The notes beneath the pieces are model-generated. The model ran no database searches. It worked only from the letters and a program-made list of their open reading frames with translations, and was not told the DNA's origin. The translations under genes and the position numbers were made by a program. From Lineolata rhizophorae (lineage: Eukaryota > Ascomycota > Dothideomycetes > Lineolatales > Lineolataceae), in contig MU001674.1 in NCBI GenBank assembly GCA_010093515.1, positions 296,246 to 360,245 on the forward strand: 64,000 nucleotides of DNA, given 5' to 3'. The first letter of the stretch is position 1; the number at the start of each line of letters is the position of its first letter. Below are positions 1 through 12,525 of this stretch, one piece after another.

Positions 1-485
1 CTGAAAAAGCACCCATTCTGAAGGATAATGGTTTAGTTCTCATCTCCATCGTAGGCTATCAATCAGCTAACCATGAGTACACTATAGAGCATGCTCCAAG
101 TCATTGCACAACATTGTACAAGATGCGAACCGTCATTCCGTAGAGCATATCAACAAGCCAGAAGAGGGAGAATATTCAAGACACTAGTGTGTTGTAGCTG
201 CTTTTAGAACGAGACAATACCTGACCTAGACTCCACGCAAACTTTTTTCATTGGTAGGAAACCCAAAGAACGGGGACGCCAGGGGCCAGACCAACACTCA
301 GACACGCGGTAAGTGGTTTTTCACTCGCTTTAGCTAGGACCGAAACATTGTGCTCGGGCCTAAATTCCTAGAAACATGCCAAGGTGCTGACAATCATATG
401 CTTGCGTATGGAACTAGTCCCTTGTATCGCCGTACAATCACACTTTTCCGTTGATAGCTGACTACTAGCCCTTAAGGACGTATCC
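1..485. other. intergenic, 3' flank of the DPP5-like gene
   Basis: No open frame of note and no recognisable RNA gene. It lies downstream of the minus-strand peptidase gene and probably carries its 3' untranslated region. I see no repeat here. Confidence 0.6.
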
Positions 486-2803
486 TCACCGATCCATTCT
501 CGCCTCTTCCAAGACCTCCTTACCCTCGCCGCTCTCACTAAACAGCGGCAAGCCGACGTGCTTATTGATCCAGTCGATCACAACGGTATGCCAAAGCAGC
601 GAGTTTTCCGGCTTCAGCACCCAGTGGTTCTCGTCCGGGAAGGTTAGGAACTGGCTCTCGACGCCGCGGTCCTGCAGCATGTTGAAGGCGGCGAGTCCCT
701 CGGCGATGGTAAGCCGGTAGTCGAGCTCCGAGTGGATGATGAGGTGCGGCGTCGCCCAGTTGTGCGTGTGCTGCGACGGGTCCCACCGGTGCCACTCGTC
801 CCGGTTCGCCCAGAATTTGCCGCCGAGGTCGTGCTCCGGGAAGTAGAGCTCCTCGGAGGCCGTCTGGCCCGTCATGCTGAAGACGCCGTCGTGAGTCACG
901 AGAGCGCGGAATTTGCGGCCGAGTGGCTGGCCTTGGATCCAGTTGATCATGAAGCCTCTGGGGAGTTCGTAGTTAGCCGCGGGAGCGAAGAGCGTAGCGC
1001 TCATGAAGAGGGTTAGACGTACCCGTAACTAGCGCCGAGCGCAACGGCTCTCGTCATATCTACGAAAGGCATGTGCTCCTCGATGAACTCAAACCCCTTG
1101 ACGAGATCAATATACGGATACCCGCCCCACTGCGTTCTAATTGCGTCCACGAACTTCTGTCCGTACCCTGTGCTGCCCGTCGGGTTTGGCATCACTACGA
1201 CATACCCCTGTTCAGCGAACACTGCTGGGTTCCAGCGCGTCGACCACGCATCCGTCCATGCGCCCTGAGGGCCGCCGTGGATGACGTACGCAAGCGGGTA
1301 TTTTTCGGTCGCAATGAAATTGGACGGCTTGAGCACCCACGCATGCACGTTGGTATTGGCACCTTGGAACCAGATCTCGTCGACTTGCTTTGGGGAGAGA
1401 CCAAAGGCATACCCGTTGCGCGAGTTGGAGGAGAGGAGGAGAGGATTGGAATGACTGCCTCGCGGTAGGAGATAGAATTGACTGTTGTCGACGAAATTAT
1501 TGCCTGAGATGAAAATGTCGCCATTGTCAAGAGGGCGAAAATCTGTCACAGTTCCGCTTGCCATGAGTACTTTGGCCGGTACGGTTGCCCCGAAAAGGTC
1601 GACCGGAAGAGAAAACAAGCATTGTCGACCATGCTCTTCAGCCGTCAGAAACAAGTTCATCGTATCTGAGCTAAAAGCTAGCGAACTCGGACTCCGGTCC
1701 CAGTCGGCGGCATTTTTACACGCCTTCAACTGCAGATCCGTGGACGAAGGCCTCGATACGTCCGGAATAAGGACAATGTGGTTCTTGTCGGACTCGTAGC
1801 CGTTCTTTCGCATTGCAAGCACAGCTGCCATTCTTCCGTCCGGTGAAAATACCGGCGACGTACATGCACCTTCCAAGTCGTCTAGATCCACTCTCGAAGG
1901 TTGCGGAGGAGCGCCAACAAACGAACTAAGAGGCGTAACATAGACATTGCACTTAGTATTAGTGGCGGGGTTGAACTCCGGATCCTTGGCCACGAAGATG
2001 ACACCGCTGCAACTGATGTCGAAGCAGTCCGAGCCACCGAATGGGGGTATTGGCGACTCCAACCTAGTACCCTTGAGAGCGTTGTGGAGTCGGGAGAGCT
2101 CGTAGCTACTATCGCTAGAACTCTCCGACTTGCGGAGGAGACCGTAAAAAATAGCATTGCGGTTCTCGTTTACATATGTGTCCCAGTGCCGCACGAAAAG
2201 TGATGAGTAGAGGCGGCCCGAAGTGTGTTTCTTTGGTTCCTTCGTACTGTTGAGGAGGGATCCGTCTGGCCTGGCCCGGCCCATGAAGGCAACGGCGTAG
2301 GTACCATCCTGGAGGTCTGCGATCTTCATCGCCGAAACGGAACCATCGATGAGAGCGGCGGCGTAATGGCTGTGGCTGTTGTTAGACATGATTGATGCTC
2401 GGCTATATTTCAATGGAAACGCCGTACGAACATTTCAAAAGAACAAGATCACCGGAGCTCCTCGGCCAAGAAAATGTATCCGCAAAAAGAATACGTACCT
2501 CTCATCCCAATTGTCCACCTTCCCCACTAGCATCGCGGTCTTCCCCTCCTCCGCTCCCTTGAGCACCGCGACCGTCTCATCGTCCAACCAGTGGGGCTCC
2601 GACACGTCCTTCGCGACCGCCAGCGACTCGCCTGAGCGCGCGCCCAGCACGCGCAGCTCCTGCGGCGCGTGCTCGTGCGTCTCGAACGAGTATGCGCTGA
2701 CCGTGTACAGGACGCGCGAGGCGTCGGAGTTGGGCACGCCGGCGCTGCGCCGCGGCGCCGAGAGCAGCACTTTGGGCGTGAACTTGGTCGCGCGGATCGT
2801 CAT
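486..2803 (-). CDS. dipeptidyl-peptidase V / acylaminoacyl-peptidase-like serine peptidase (S9)
   Basis: Three exons, complement of 486-957, 1023-2402 and 2499-2803, give 718 residues in one frame; both introns (65 and 96 bp) have GTACGT donors. The N-terminal two thirds should be the beta-propeller of prolyl-oligopeptidase family S9 and the C-terminal third the alpha/beta hydrolase. The nucleophile motif GASYGG is made across the second splice junction (Ser560). Asp641 in HSELDYR and His673 in DENHWV complete the triad, so the enzyme looks active. It should release dipeptides or acylated residues from peptide N-termini. I start at the Met of MTIRATKF because this opening is typical of non-secreted fungal DPP5 paralogues; an in-frame ATG lies 18 codons upstream at 2857. 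No signal peptide is seen, unlike secreted DppV, so a cytosolic role is inferred. Confidence 0.9.
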
Positions 2804-3705
2804 GGCGGCTGGAGCGGATGCAGCGGCGCCGAGCTGAGGGGGGTTCGGGAGAGCCACAGTGGGCAGTTCGTGCCGTGGATGAGCGTGTGGTTGGCGTCGC
2901 TACGTGATAGGGGCGGGAGGCTGGCTCAGGAAGTCAGTAGGTGCATAAGAGATCAAGCGGGTTGGCTTATATGCTCTGACGAGGCTACGAGAGCGGCATT
3001 ATGCGATTGAATCGAGCAGAAACGTAGGGCTGGTCTTACGCCGTAGCTAAAGGCGATGGCTGTAGGTTCGCCGATTACTTTTACGAACGTGTCTCTTGTC
3101 CGAGAAGCCAACCCCGCTGAGGTTAGTTGGTCGTGTAAGGAGATTGCAATCGTGAGTCGCATGGATTCCAACGGGATTGGTGGTTGGACTGAAAGAAGCC
3201 GACCGACCAAGCGGGGTCGCGAGCTGATATATAGACAAGGTTCGTTGCCGTGATGGTTCGAGAGGGGCAGCGTTAGGACCCCAGCCTATCCCCGCTGCAA
3301 GCCCGATCTCTGCAGGCACATGACGCCCACTCTAGACGCCACCACGGAGTGCCAGACTAGATGAAGCAAGTACAAGACCGCTAACCGTCTGTCTGAGGTC
3401 GACTGCTAAAATTAGTGCGTCCCTAGACATTTTTACATTTTAAATCTCGACAAGCCATTTACACACGATTCCCGTCGAACGAATAGCGCACCCGGAGCTC
3501 GAACAAGTGCTATATAATAGAAGAGAAGACCCCGAATTTTATAACTCCCATGTAGGCCCAGAAGTAGGTAAGAACAGGCTCGAACTAGTACAAAATAGCG
3601 GGTTATGGTGATACCCAATCCAAGGCACGGCTCCACGCTTCGCATTAACTCCGCAAAACGCCCGTCAAATGATCAACGTGCTCAAGCTTAAACGCATTCT
3701 CCATT
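2804..3705. other. intergenic, promoter side of DPP5-like gene and 3' flank of kinase gene
   Basis: About 0.9 kb without a supported gene. A CCAAT box reads on the minus strand near 3177, about 370 bp upstream of the peptidase start. A TATA-like CTATATAATAG lies near 3511 but is too distant to be assigned to a start. The short frames on both strands have no family resemblance. Confidence 0.5.
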
Positions 3706-5115
3706 TCAATCGTCGGCCCCATCCTCCGGCAGCTGCTCAATAACCCCTTGCACCAACCCAATCAGCTCGTCAACATCCGGCCTCTCGCTCGGCTCCACCC
3801 TCAAGCACCTCCTCACCACCTCCTTAACCTCGTCACTAATGATCCTCTCCTGAGGCGCGCTGCCTGACCCACCCGGCTGCCCTTGCGCCGGCTTCTTCCC
3901 GCGTTGCGCGGGCCCCTCGTCCGGGAAGCGCCAATCGCCGCCGAGGACGCAGAGGCTGAGGCTGCCACCCGTCTCCTCGGAGCGGGCCTCGAAGGGGCTC
4001 TTGCCGACGAGGCAGGCGTATAGCGTGCAGCCGAGCGACCAGATGTCTACTTTGGTGTCGACTGTCGTGCCCGTCTTGACGTCGAAGAGCTCGGGCGCGC
4101 GGTACGGCATCGTCGAGTGCTCGGCCGCCGTGTCCTGGACCGCCAGCGCCATCGAGCGCGACGTGATTGCGATCGGGGAGGGCGCCAGGGAGCCCAGGTC
4201 CATCAGGATGGGCGTGGAGCCGTCGTCATCGATCATGATGTTTCCTGCGACGAGATAGAGCACGTTAGAGCCCAGTTTCTTCCAGCTTTCTCGCAGCGGG
4301 CAACGCTTCACTCACCTGGCTTGATGTCCCTGTGCGCGTACGCCCGCTCTCCCCCGGGCGCGACACCCTCCTGGCTCATCGTCACCTCGCCCTCCATAAG
4401 CGGCTGCGCCACCTCGTCCTCATCGTCCTCCCTTCCAGCCCTAACTGCCGCCTCCGCATCCGCCCTCGCCGCCTCCTCCCTGACCCGTTTCGCCCTGCCC
4501 TGACTCCTCTCCCCGCCCGGCCCGCCCTTCACCTTATACTGGTGCATCGCCTTGAGCGCCCTGCACACGCCGAGGAACAGCACCATGAGCCGCTTCTCCG
4601 GGAACCGCGTGTGGTTGACGAGGTTCGCGTTGATGAGGTCCTGCAGGTTGCCGCGCCGGTAGTACGGCAGCAGGATGTAGACCGTCTTGGACGACGGGTC
4701 CGACCGCGGCGACTCGGTCGCCACGCTGTGGTCCACGGCCCGGATGATGTTGGGGTGCGGCGCGAAGAGCGCGTACGCCTCCACCTCCTTGAGCGCTTGC
4801 GCGACGGACTCCTGGCCGAAGGGGCATCGGATCTTCTTCAGCGCGTACAGCGTGTCCGTCGAGGTGTCTTGGACGAGGTAGACGTAGGAGAAGCCGCCCT
4901 AGAATAAGAAAAGAGAAATAGTAATCGCGTCAGTAGTCGTTTGCTTAATTGCGCGCGCATCCGAAGTGGCTGGTGAAGAATCGCACCTCGCCCAGCAACC
5001 GCAGGATCTTAAAACTCCGGTTGTTTATTCTCAGCTGCGGAGACCCTGGGAAACATGACAGGCAGTTCGTGAAGGAATAGACGACGTCCAGAAAGTAGGA
5101 CGCAAAAGCCGACAT
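3706..5115 (-). CDS. ENV7/STK16-type (NAK family) serine/threonine kinase
   Basis: Three exons, complement of 3706-4244, 4316-4898 and 4987-5115, give 416 residues. The glycine loop GEGGFSYV is created at the first junction (E43 joined to GG), followed by YALKKI. The catalytic loop HRDIKPGN (232-239) is completed by the second junction. The magnesium loop is DLG (253-255) instead of DFG, and MPYRAPE follows; DLG is a hallmark of the STK16/Env7 branch. A charged insert of about 60 residues precedes the HRD motif, as is common in fungal members. The N-terminus is short and has two closely spaced cysteines (NCLSCF, about residues 17-22). Yeast Env7 and mammalian STK16 are lipid-modified near the N-terminus, so membrane attachment at vacuole or Golgi is inferred. 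Family members act in vacuole fusion and membrane traffic. Confidence 0.9.
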
Positions 5116-6177
5116 GGTGGGCAGCGCTGCCGAGCGATAGAGGAGCCAAACGGTAGTTGTTGGTTGAGGGAGGATCGCGTCAAGCGACGACAGCAGTGTA
5201 TGGACGGCAGATCAGGTCGCAATTACAGGTCGCAAAAGTCAGGGTCCTGCAAAAGGAGTGAAAGTTGAAGAAGGGAGGTTGCGGCGCCGTTGGCGGAGCG
5301 TTGTGAGACAGGTCGAAGGCTGTGAGCTTACGACCTCAGGACAAGCTTCAGGGACGATGCGCGCCAGGTGTGGCGCAGCAACAACCACCGAACCGTGGCT
5401 AGAGCCCGTGCTCGCGATATCCAGCAAGCATTGTACAACACCACTATAATCTGAATCACTGAAACTCATTGGCTACACAAAAACTCACAGCTACTTCATT
5501 CGCATGAAAAAAGTAATTTGAACATCTCGGAATGAACATAACATTCACATTATGAACTGCTCCACAGTCAAATCACGTGCTAACCTCTTAAAAAGTCCCA
5601 ACCGCAGTGTCACACCCCTAACCTAGCTACATCGCCTGTCTACCACTCACTCCAGAAGCGAAGGACAAGATGGCCTCGCCGCATACGCCACTGGCTATAT
5701 ACGCCAGAAAAACCGTATGGGCAGTATTAAATAGTATTACGAATCTCCATCACTCATCAATCGTCCCCTTGTCCATAATGGGAAAGGGGGGAGGAGGTAA
5801 AGGAACACAAATGCTAGGACGGGGGATATCGAATGAACAAAAGGGGCAAACAAGGCAACCAACATTAGAAACCAGAGCAGGGAAGAAACAGAAATAGGCA
5901 AACAAAAACGCACCGCTCATCCATGCAGAAATGGATATAAAAAGTGCCAACAAAACAAGCCATTGCGCGGAAGTAGTAGTAGTAGCAGCAGTAGCACACA
6001 CAAGCCACCGCGCCACCATTTCCTTCCGACGCAACAGCAGGATATCACAGCAACGCTTCCAAAAGACAGCATCAAAACCACATCCTTCATCCCGGCCACA
6101 TACCATCCGAGGCAGCAGCACACGACCAGAAACGTCCCGGCTCCCCTTCCCGGCTCTTCTCATTCGAAACCCACCCC
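5116..6177. other. intergenic between kinase promoter and CLIP 3' end
   Basis: About 1.06 kb. The short frames here have no recognisable domain. The part next to 6177 is likely 3' UTR of the CLIP gene; it includes a short AGT/AGC triplet run near 5970-5996 that gives serine or leucine runs in all frames. Nothing else is supported. Confidence 0.5.
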
Positions 6178-6574
6178 TCAAAACGCATCCTCAAACGGAC
6201 ACATCGTCGCATCATGCCCATCCCTCTCGCACAGCGCGCACCACTTGTTCGGATCCGCCACCTGCTCGCCCTTAGCCGGCACCAACCCGCCCTCGTACGG
6301 GCTCGGCATCGCCGAAGCCGGCGCGGGAGCGGGCGCCGCCACGGCCGACGGCGGCGACGCGCTCGGCGCCGGCCCCGCCGGCCCGCTGCTGCCCACGCGC
6401 CTGGGCTGGAACAGCGGCGCCGGGTGTGCGTCCGCCGACGGGGACTTCGCCGCCGCCGCCGCGTCCGCGATGCTGGACTCCTTGCGGCGCAGCTGATGGG
6501 GCCCTGCGCCGGCGCGGGCCGGGCTACCGTTGACCAGGGCGTCGTTGCTCGTCTTGGCCGCGGCGTCGGGCTGC

Positions 6575-6606
<32 letters not shown>

Positions 6607-9190
6607 CATCAGGTTCGCGCACGACAGGATGTCATGCCCGGCCGTCTCGCACATCTCGCACCAGAGGGCGCCGGAGCCGCCCGTCGTGGTCGTGGTCGAT
6701 GTGGTGGCCGACTGGGCGTCCAGCTCGATCATGGGCTCGAGGGGGGTCGGGGCGACGTGGTGATGATGGTGCGCGTGGTGCCCGCGCGCCGCCTTGGGCG
6801 ACTGGCCGCCGCGCCAGCTGATGACGGTGCCGCGCGAGTCGCGGCCCGAGGAGCGCTTGGAGGACGCGTTGGCGGCGCCCGTATCGGCCTGCGTCGCCGT
6901 GCGGTCCGACAGTGCGTTGCTGATGACCGAGTCGCGCGGGTGGTCGCCGGCATGCTGCGGCGCGCCGATGTTGTTGTTGCTGTTAGGCGTGACGGCGCCG
7001 GCGCGTCGCGGTGGCGCCATTGTTGTCGAGGGGGACGTGCCGCTGCCGCCGCCGCCGCGACGCAAGAGGTCGATCTCGCGCTCGAGCTCCTCCTCGCGAA
7101 AGGCCTTGCGTTCCACGAGGCCGCGCAGCTCGTCCTTTTCACGCTCGAGTCGGTCCATCGTCGCCTTGACGCGCTCGAGCTCTTCCGCCATGGCCGCTGA
7201 GGCGCCGAGGCCGGGCGACGCGCCACGCTCACCGAGTCCCGGGCTGACGGCCAAGTCCGGTCCCGAACTAAGGGAATGGATGATGGCTTTGAGTCCACGG
7301 ATCTCATCATCGCGCTGCTCGACCTCGCGGAAAGAAGATCCACCGCTACCGCCTCCGTCTATCGCTTGCCCTGCTTTCTTCAGCGCTGCAGCTGCCTTTT
7401 CCCTCTCGCGCCGCAGCTCTGAGCGCCCGCGCTCGACCTCGCCTCTCAAAAACTCAACTTCTCCCCTAGCTTCCGCTTCGCCCCTACGGGCATCTTCAAG
7501 GCCCTCCTCTAGCTCCTGCACTAGTTCCTCGAGCTGCTTCAATTGCCTAGCAACGCTTTCGACGTCGTCACCGCGATCCTGGAGTTCCTTGATCTCGGCC
7601 AGGAGGTCCTCGGTTCGGCGCTCATACACACGCACCGTCTCCGTACTTGCCATCTCCAGCGTGTCGATCGTAGATCTAAAGTCAGCGCGGTGCGCGTCAA
7701 ACTCGGCCGTCAGCGCTGCGATTTTCTCGTTCTTCTCCCGCAGGAGGGCGCGTAGCTGGGCCGCATCATTGGTCATGTCGTCGCCACTTAGGCTCATTCC
7801 GCGCTGATGGGTCGTGTCGGACGGGATCAAAGTCTGAAGCTCGGCGAGACTGTTCTCCATCTCGGTGAGACTAGCCGCTTGCTCCCTGAGTTGCCGGTCC
7901 CGTTCTTCGAGCCTCTTCTGTAGCCGTTGAATTTCCTCCTCAGCTGGTCCTGAACCCGGCCGTCCCCGCATGCCGAAGCCAGACGTAGATGAACTCCCGC
8001 TGGTCCGCGATGCGCCGACGGGTGTGGTATCCGGGTCCTCTGCAATAGACTCATAGTCGCCCAGGCGTGAGCCGCTACGCGAATAAGGGCGGGCTGACGG
8101 GGTGCGCGGCGGTGGCTTCGCAATCGCGCTTCTCGTCGGGCCGGGACTGCTCGTCGTGCTGCTCGCACCCGTGTATCTCGGCGGTCCCATCAGGCTTTTC
8201 GAAAACTGAGCTGGACCGATAGTAGCGGCGCCCCCTCGTCCAGGTGTTGTACCCAAGTTCGGTGGTTGCTTACGGAAAGGGGACTCTGGTCGAGGGAGAG
8301 ACCCACGAGGCTTGGGCTTCAGGACAGGGCTAGGCGCGCGAGCACCAGGTCCGACGGACTGTGAGAACTTGGGAGGGACTGCGGGTGTTTCGGGCGACCC
8401 ATGGGAGGTGCCATTCAAACCATAAGCCGAGGCTGAGAAAGATGGTGTAGTCGGAGTCGGTGGGAATGTGTCCGCATTAACTGTGGGCGTCATTCGCTTT
8501 GAGGCACGATGGACAGGTAGGAATATTCCCGCACCGGGTACGGAGGTCGTAAAGTATCGAGTTCTGAAATAGGCAGAGATAACGTTAGCGACTGATCTTG
8601 TAAGACATTAAAGTCGAGATCACATCGAGATCAAAAAATGTCCAAGGACATGGTCAATAAACACCGTCTAGAAGTCGCCTAAGGAGATAGGGGGGAGAGA
8701 TCGCAGACGGGTGACACTCGGGTGCTCCCAGTCTTCAAGTTGACAGTAGTTTAGGGGGGGGGGGGGTGCTTCGAAAACGAACGTACCCGTCAACATCGCC
8801 GTCGTTCTTCCCTCTCGCAGCGAACTCTCGCGCCAGCTCCACCCCGGCGAAGGTTCCTTTCTTCCCCTTCACATTTCCGACAAACTTGACGACGCCATAC
8901 ATAGACCCGGGCACATCGACGGTGTCGCCGACCTCGACGGCCGGCGCGCCGGCGCCGTCCGGCATGGGCGGGACGGGCGACGTGGGCTGGGGCAGCTGCT
9001 GGGAGCCGTTGGCGGTGAGGGCGCTGAGCGAGGCCTTGCGGGCGAGGTCGGTGCGGGCGGCGAGGCTCAGGCTCGGGGTCGAGGCGGTGTTGATGGAGCT
9101 GTGGGCGAGCGAGGGCCGCGACGCGGGCAGACGGCGCGGCGTCTGCAGGAGTTGTTGTGGTTGCTGCGGCTGTTGTTGATGGGAACCCAT
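6178..9190 (-). CDS. CLIP-170-like microtubule plus-end tracking protein (CAP-Gly)
   Basis: Two exons, complement of 6178-8563 and 8787-9190, give 929 residues; the intron is 223 bp. A Q/P/S-rich head is followed by a CAP-Gly domain at about residues 85-155. It carries GKNDG and continues across the junction as DG|TRYF, then PGAGIFLP. A serine/proline-rich basic linker follows, and then a long heptad-like coiled coil rich in E, R, L and Q (about 330-620), as in dimeric CLIP proteins. The tail has two zinc knuckles of the form C-x2-C-x4-H-x4-C, one near 6625-6670 and one at the extreme C-terminus. This matches yeast Bik1, fission yeast Tip1 and Aspergillus ClipA, which bind EB1 and growing microtubule ends and help polar growth. 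A glycine run of about 11 residues lies just after the first knuckle. The ORF continues upstream of the chosen Met, so the start at 9190 is probable but not certain. Confidence 0.92.
8754..8766. repeat. 13-bp homopolymer G run in CLIP intron
   Basis: An uninterrupted run of G on the plus strand, so C in the transcript, about 20 nt inside the intron after the donor. Its length may be unreliable because such runs are prone to assembly error. Confidence 0.9.
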
Positions 9191-11756
9191 GACAAAGGGA
9201 AAAGGACGAGACGGTGGGAAAAGGGCGCGTCTCGCGTCGCACGACGGACGCCTGCCTAAACAAGAGCGTGTGACGGTTTGTTTCTTCTGCTTCGATGTGT
9301 GCGCCTCCGAAAGGCGAGACTCCGAGAGAGATCCCCGGGAAGGCCCTGTTTTGGGGGGTTCGGAGGGGAGGGGGGGAGGGCGCAATCGGAGGGAGGGAGG
9401 GGTGGAGGGCAGCAACGACAAGTCGCGGATATACTAGCTTAGGCTATAGGGAGGCGGGCGTGGTGTTTGTTGGTGGACGGCGTGTGGAGGCCCGCGTTTG
9501 AGACAGAGGAGCGAGAGGCGGCATGAAAAATGGAGGCCCGACCATCACAAAACAGTCTAGGGGGCCGCCCCAACGCGCCGCGGCGTGCGCCGGTCGCGTC
9601 GCCCTGGGCCGGCCGCTGGGCGCATGCACCCCGGCCCAATTCCCCGAGCAACAGGCCTGCAGCCTGCAGGCTGCCGGGGAGCCGCCCGCGCACACGGCCG
9701 CCGCCCGCGTCCGCCCTCGCCGGCAGAAGGACGTAGTAGGGCTGCGCCGACGCCAGGTCCCGGGGCGTTCCTTGCCATTCCAGCCCCCTTCTTCTTTTCG
9801 TCGTTCTTATTTCCCCAAGATTTGCCTCCCGACCGTATGATATGATGGGCCACGCACCAAATTCCAGCTGCACGCTAGCCAGCGCCCTGTCTCGAAGCCT
9901 ATCTCGAAGCCACTCATCCCCTCCGTCCGTGTCCGCAGCCGCGCACACCACGCCCTGGCCGATTTGCGCAGCGCGGCCGGCACGCCCATGACTTGTGTGT
10001 GCCGTTGCCGTCAACATTTTGTCCAATGTCCAGCCAATCGCCGCGCTCCTGGCCAATTTATTGTCCCCCTGATGCCAGACCGCCGCCGCGGGACCCCGAC
10101 TCGCCCGCATCTCATGGACCCCCAAGTCTTCTTCCTTGGGCTTCTCTCGTCCCGTCCGGCCACGAGGCAACTCCTCGCGGGTGAGCCAGGCCGGTCCCTG
10201 GAAGCACCCATTTACTCGCATCCAACGAGTGCCCTCCATGCTGCTTGTCGACCTGGCCATCCGTCGCATCAGCCCTGCGCTGCTGTGCAGCTCCGACATC
10301 TCGCGCACGAGGTGACGCGCTCGTAGGTAGGTTTCAACGTTCTTTTTTTGCGCCACTAACGAGAAGAGGCCTTGACCCGGCGATTCAACTGAATCGCTCT
10401 CCCCTTATCCAGGATCCGCGCAATCCCGGACCAGGACGCGCGCGATTCGTGCCGGGTTATTGGCCGTCGTGGTACGCGCCGAAAATGATGAGAAATATGT
10501 ATTAATTGCGATTGTCGAGGCGGCCTGGAGCCCGGCGCGCGACGGCGTCACCGCCCAGCGGCGCCGCAGGCCCGCGGCGGCCCGCCCGCGCGGCTCGCAC
10601 ATACCGCCGCTTTGGCGGACCCAAGGCCGCAACAACCCGGTCCCGCCCGCTGGGCCACAAGGCGCCGCCCGAGAAGTAACTTTTCTATACTAACCATCCC
10701 TTTTCTCCAAGTGCCTATATACTACGTATGTAATCCTTGGGCGCTTGATGAAAGCTTTGTGCCCCTCAAATCGGTTTATGGAATGTTCTTCAGATGAGAG
10801 AAACGCGCATAATAGGTGCATACATGCGGACACGATGCGCAATGACACTCCAAGCATCTGTCAAGCTTGTCGGTCCCTTCTTGGGTCCCTATGTTTACAC
10901 ACTCGGGCTTAACATCCTGAGTTTCAATAGCTCATGCGAAGTTACAACGTCCTAAGCACTGCAAGCCAAGGTTTCTCAGGAACGTTAGCGCTACGTGCAT
11001 AGAAGCAAGTTGTCGGTGTTTTTCATTCCATGTCTTGCCTGAATTTGACTGAGAGTCGCCCTCGCATATGGCATTCCTTAAGGCGGAATGAACACACTGT
11101 TTACCTTTTCCCTCTCTTCAAAGAGCCATATGCGAGTTTCGCATAGCTAATTCCAGTCATGTATGTTAGCATACATTTCTTTGCCACAGCCGACTGCTGC
11201 GATGTCAACTATTGTGTTCATTCACGCCCTTCCAGACAGCAAAACTGAGGCCCCGATGTCTGTTCTTTGAGTTCCTCGGACCTTAAATGATTCGTTTACC
11301 GTGTATCTAGTGACATGTTCAACTAGCCTAGAGAAGACGCCAATGTTGTACCGCCGCTCCCTATCAACCTTGGCTAATTCTGTATGTATCCGATCACAAG
11401 AACAGGAAGGTATACCTTGAGACTGACCTTACATTAGACATCGTGCGGAAATGATTGTCTGCTTGATCTCGGAGGCAACACTCTATTCCCGTGCAAATCC
11501 AACCTGCAATCCACTCTCGGGGCACATTTATAGGGAAGAGAGATCTCTTATCATGTACAACTGTATAGCAAGAGTCTGTACGGATACGTCGCAAGTTTTA
11601 CGCTATTACTTTGCGATAGACCATATCTCGATAATAGATAATGTGTTCCCGTTAACGGTTCGACGCTATATCCAAAGTACCATGCTATCACTTGTTACTC
11701 CATACAAAAATGGCCATACGCGCTTGGGAGACCGAACCCAAAACCCCATTATCCAC
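9191..11756. other. 2.6-kb intergenic region
   Basis: The first 1.5 kb is GC-rich and carries overlapping long frames in several phases; the longest is minus-strand, 9439-10356. Their composition is shuffled A/R/G/P and no domain is visible, so I call no gene. A 14-bp palindrome CAGCCTGCAGGCTG sits at 9660-9673. From about 10.7 kb the base composition becomes AT-richer, with the nested inverted repeat at 11061-11136 listed separately. This region should include the CLIP promoter next to 9190. Confidence 0.5.
11061..11136. repeat. nested inverted repeat (possible hairpin)
   Basis: The arm CTCGCATATGGC at 11061-11072 is matched perfectly by its reverse complement at 11125-11136, with a 52-bp spacer. 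Just inside the left arm is a second palindrome, CATTCC at 11072-11077 and GGAATG at 11085-11090. I find no target duplication that would make it a transposon. It could be a cruciform-forming site, a transcription-factor site pair or chance. Confidence 0.6.
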
Positions 11757-12525
11757 TCACTCCCGGCCGATATAGTCGTATATCATCTTGATCCTAACCG
11801 CCTCCTCGCCCTTCCTCACCACCACATGTCTCACATACCTCCTCTCCCCCGGCCCATCCTCCCCGTTCGCCTTCACATCATCCTCGAACCCCCAAACCTG
11901 CCACCCCGTCCACCCAGCCTTCTCATTCTCCACGAAACTCTCAATCGCCTTCCCGCCCTCCGCACGCATCTCCCTCCCCCACCCCGCCCTCAAGAACTCC
12001 CTGTCCTCCTCCGGGCCGGCGGCGCCGTCGCCGAGGTCGCGCCCGAGGTCGCAGAAGCGGCTGCGCCCGCGCAGCTCGCCGAAGATGTGGTCGGCGTGCT
12101 CGCGCCAGCGCCAGTCGAGCACGCGGCGCTCCGTCGTGCCCGGGATGCCGCCCGTCAGCGTCTGCGCCGCGTCCACGTGCGTCACCCCCGCCGAGTCCGC
12201 GTACTGCCGCAGCCCCACCGTCACCGTCGCCAGCTTGAGCGTCTGCCGCATCAGCCACCCCATGCCTTGCAGCGCTAGCACCGCGTCCGTGTCCCCGCTC
12301 AGCGACTTGTTCTGCGGGTTTTGCGGGGAAAAAAAAATGTTAGCCTTTATGTATTTGTTTATTTATTTATTTTTATTTGGCGTCGTGCTTGCTTTGGTCC
12401 AAAGGCATGTACGAGGCGGTCGGGCCGGGCCGGTGCGGGGATGAGGGTGGAGGGGTAGCAGAGGTACGTACGATAACCCACTTGCCAGTGAGGTCATTAA
12501 TTGTTACAGACTCTGGGGCTGCCAT
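11757..12525 (-). CDS. small lipocalin-like fungal protein
   Basis: Two exons, complement of 11757-12311 and 12472-12525, give 202 residues. The first exon encodes 18 residues (MAAPESVTINDLTGKWVI) and ends at a GTACGT donor; the second opens with NKSLSGDTDAVLALQG. The pattern of a short opening strand with GKW, then alternating beta-like segments and a C-terminal VVVRKGEEAVRIKMIYDY strand, resembles the lipocalin or fatty-acid-binding beta-barrel set of fungal proteins. No signal peptide is present, so a cytosolic location is inferred. Ligand and role are unknown. The 160-bp intron has a TTTA run (about 12350-12375). The gene call rests on the clean splice and unbroken frame; the family assignment is tentative. 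Confidence 0.75.

Noticed and set aside
6214-7200. 328-codon frame on the plus strand across the CLIP gene
   Set aside because: It is the arginine/alanine-rich antisense shadow of the GC-rich coiled-coil and tail coding sequence of the CLIP-170-like gene.
9439-10356. 305-codon open frame on the minus strand
   Set aside because: Composition is scrambled A/R/G/P-rich, overlapping frames exist in all phases because the DNA is GC-rich, and no domain, signal or splice pattern supports it.
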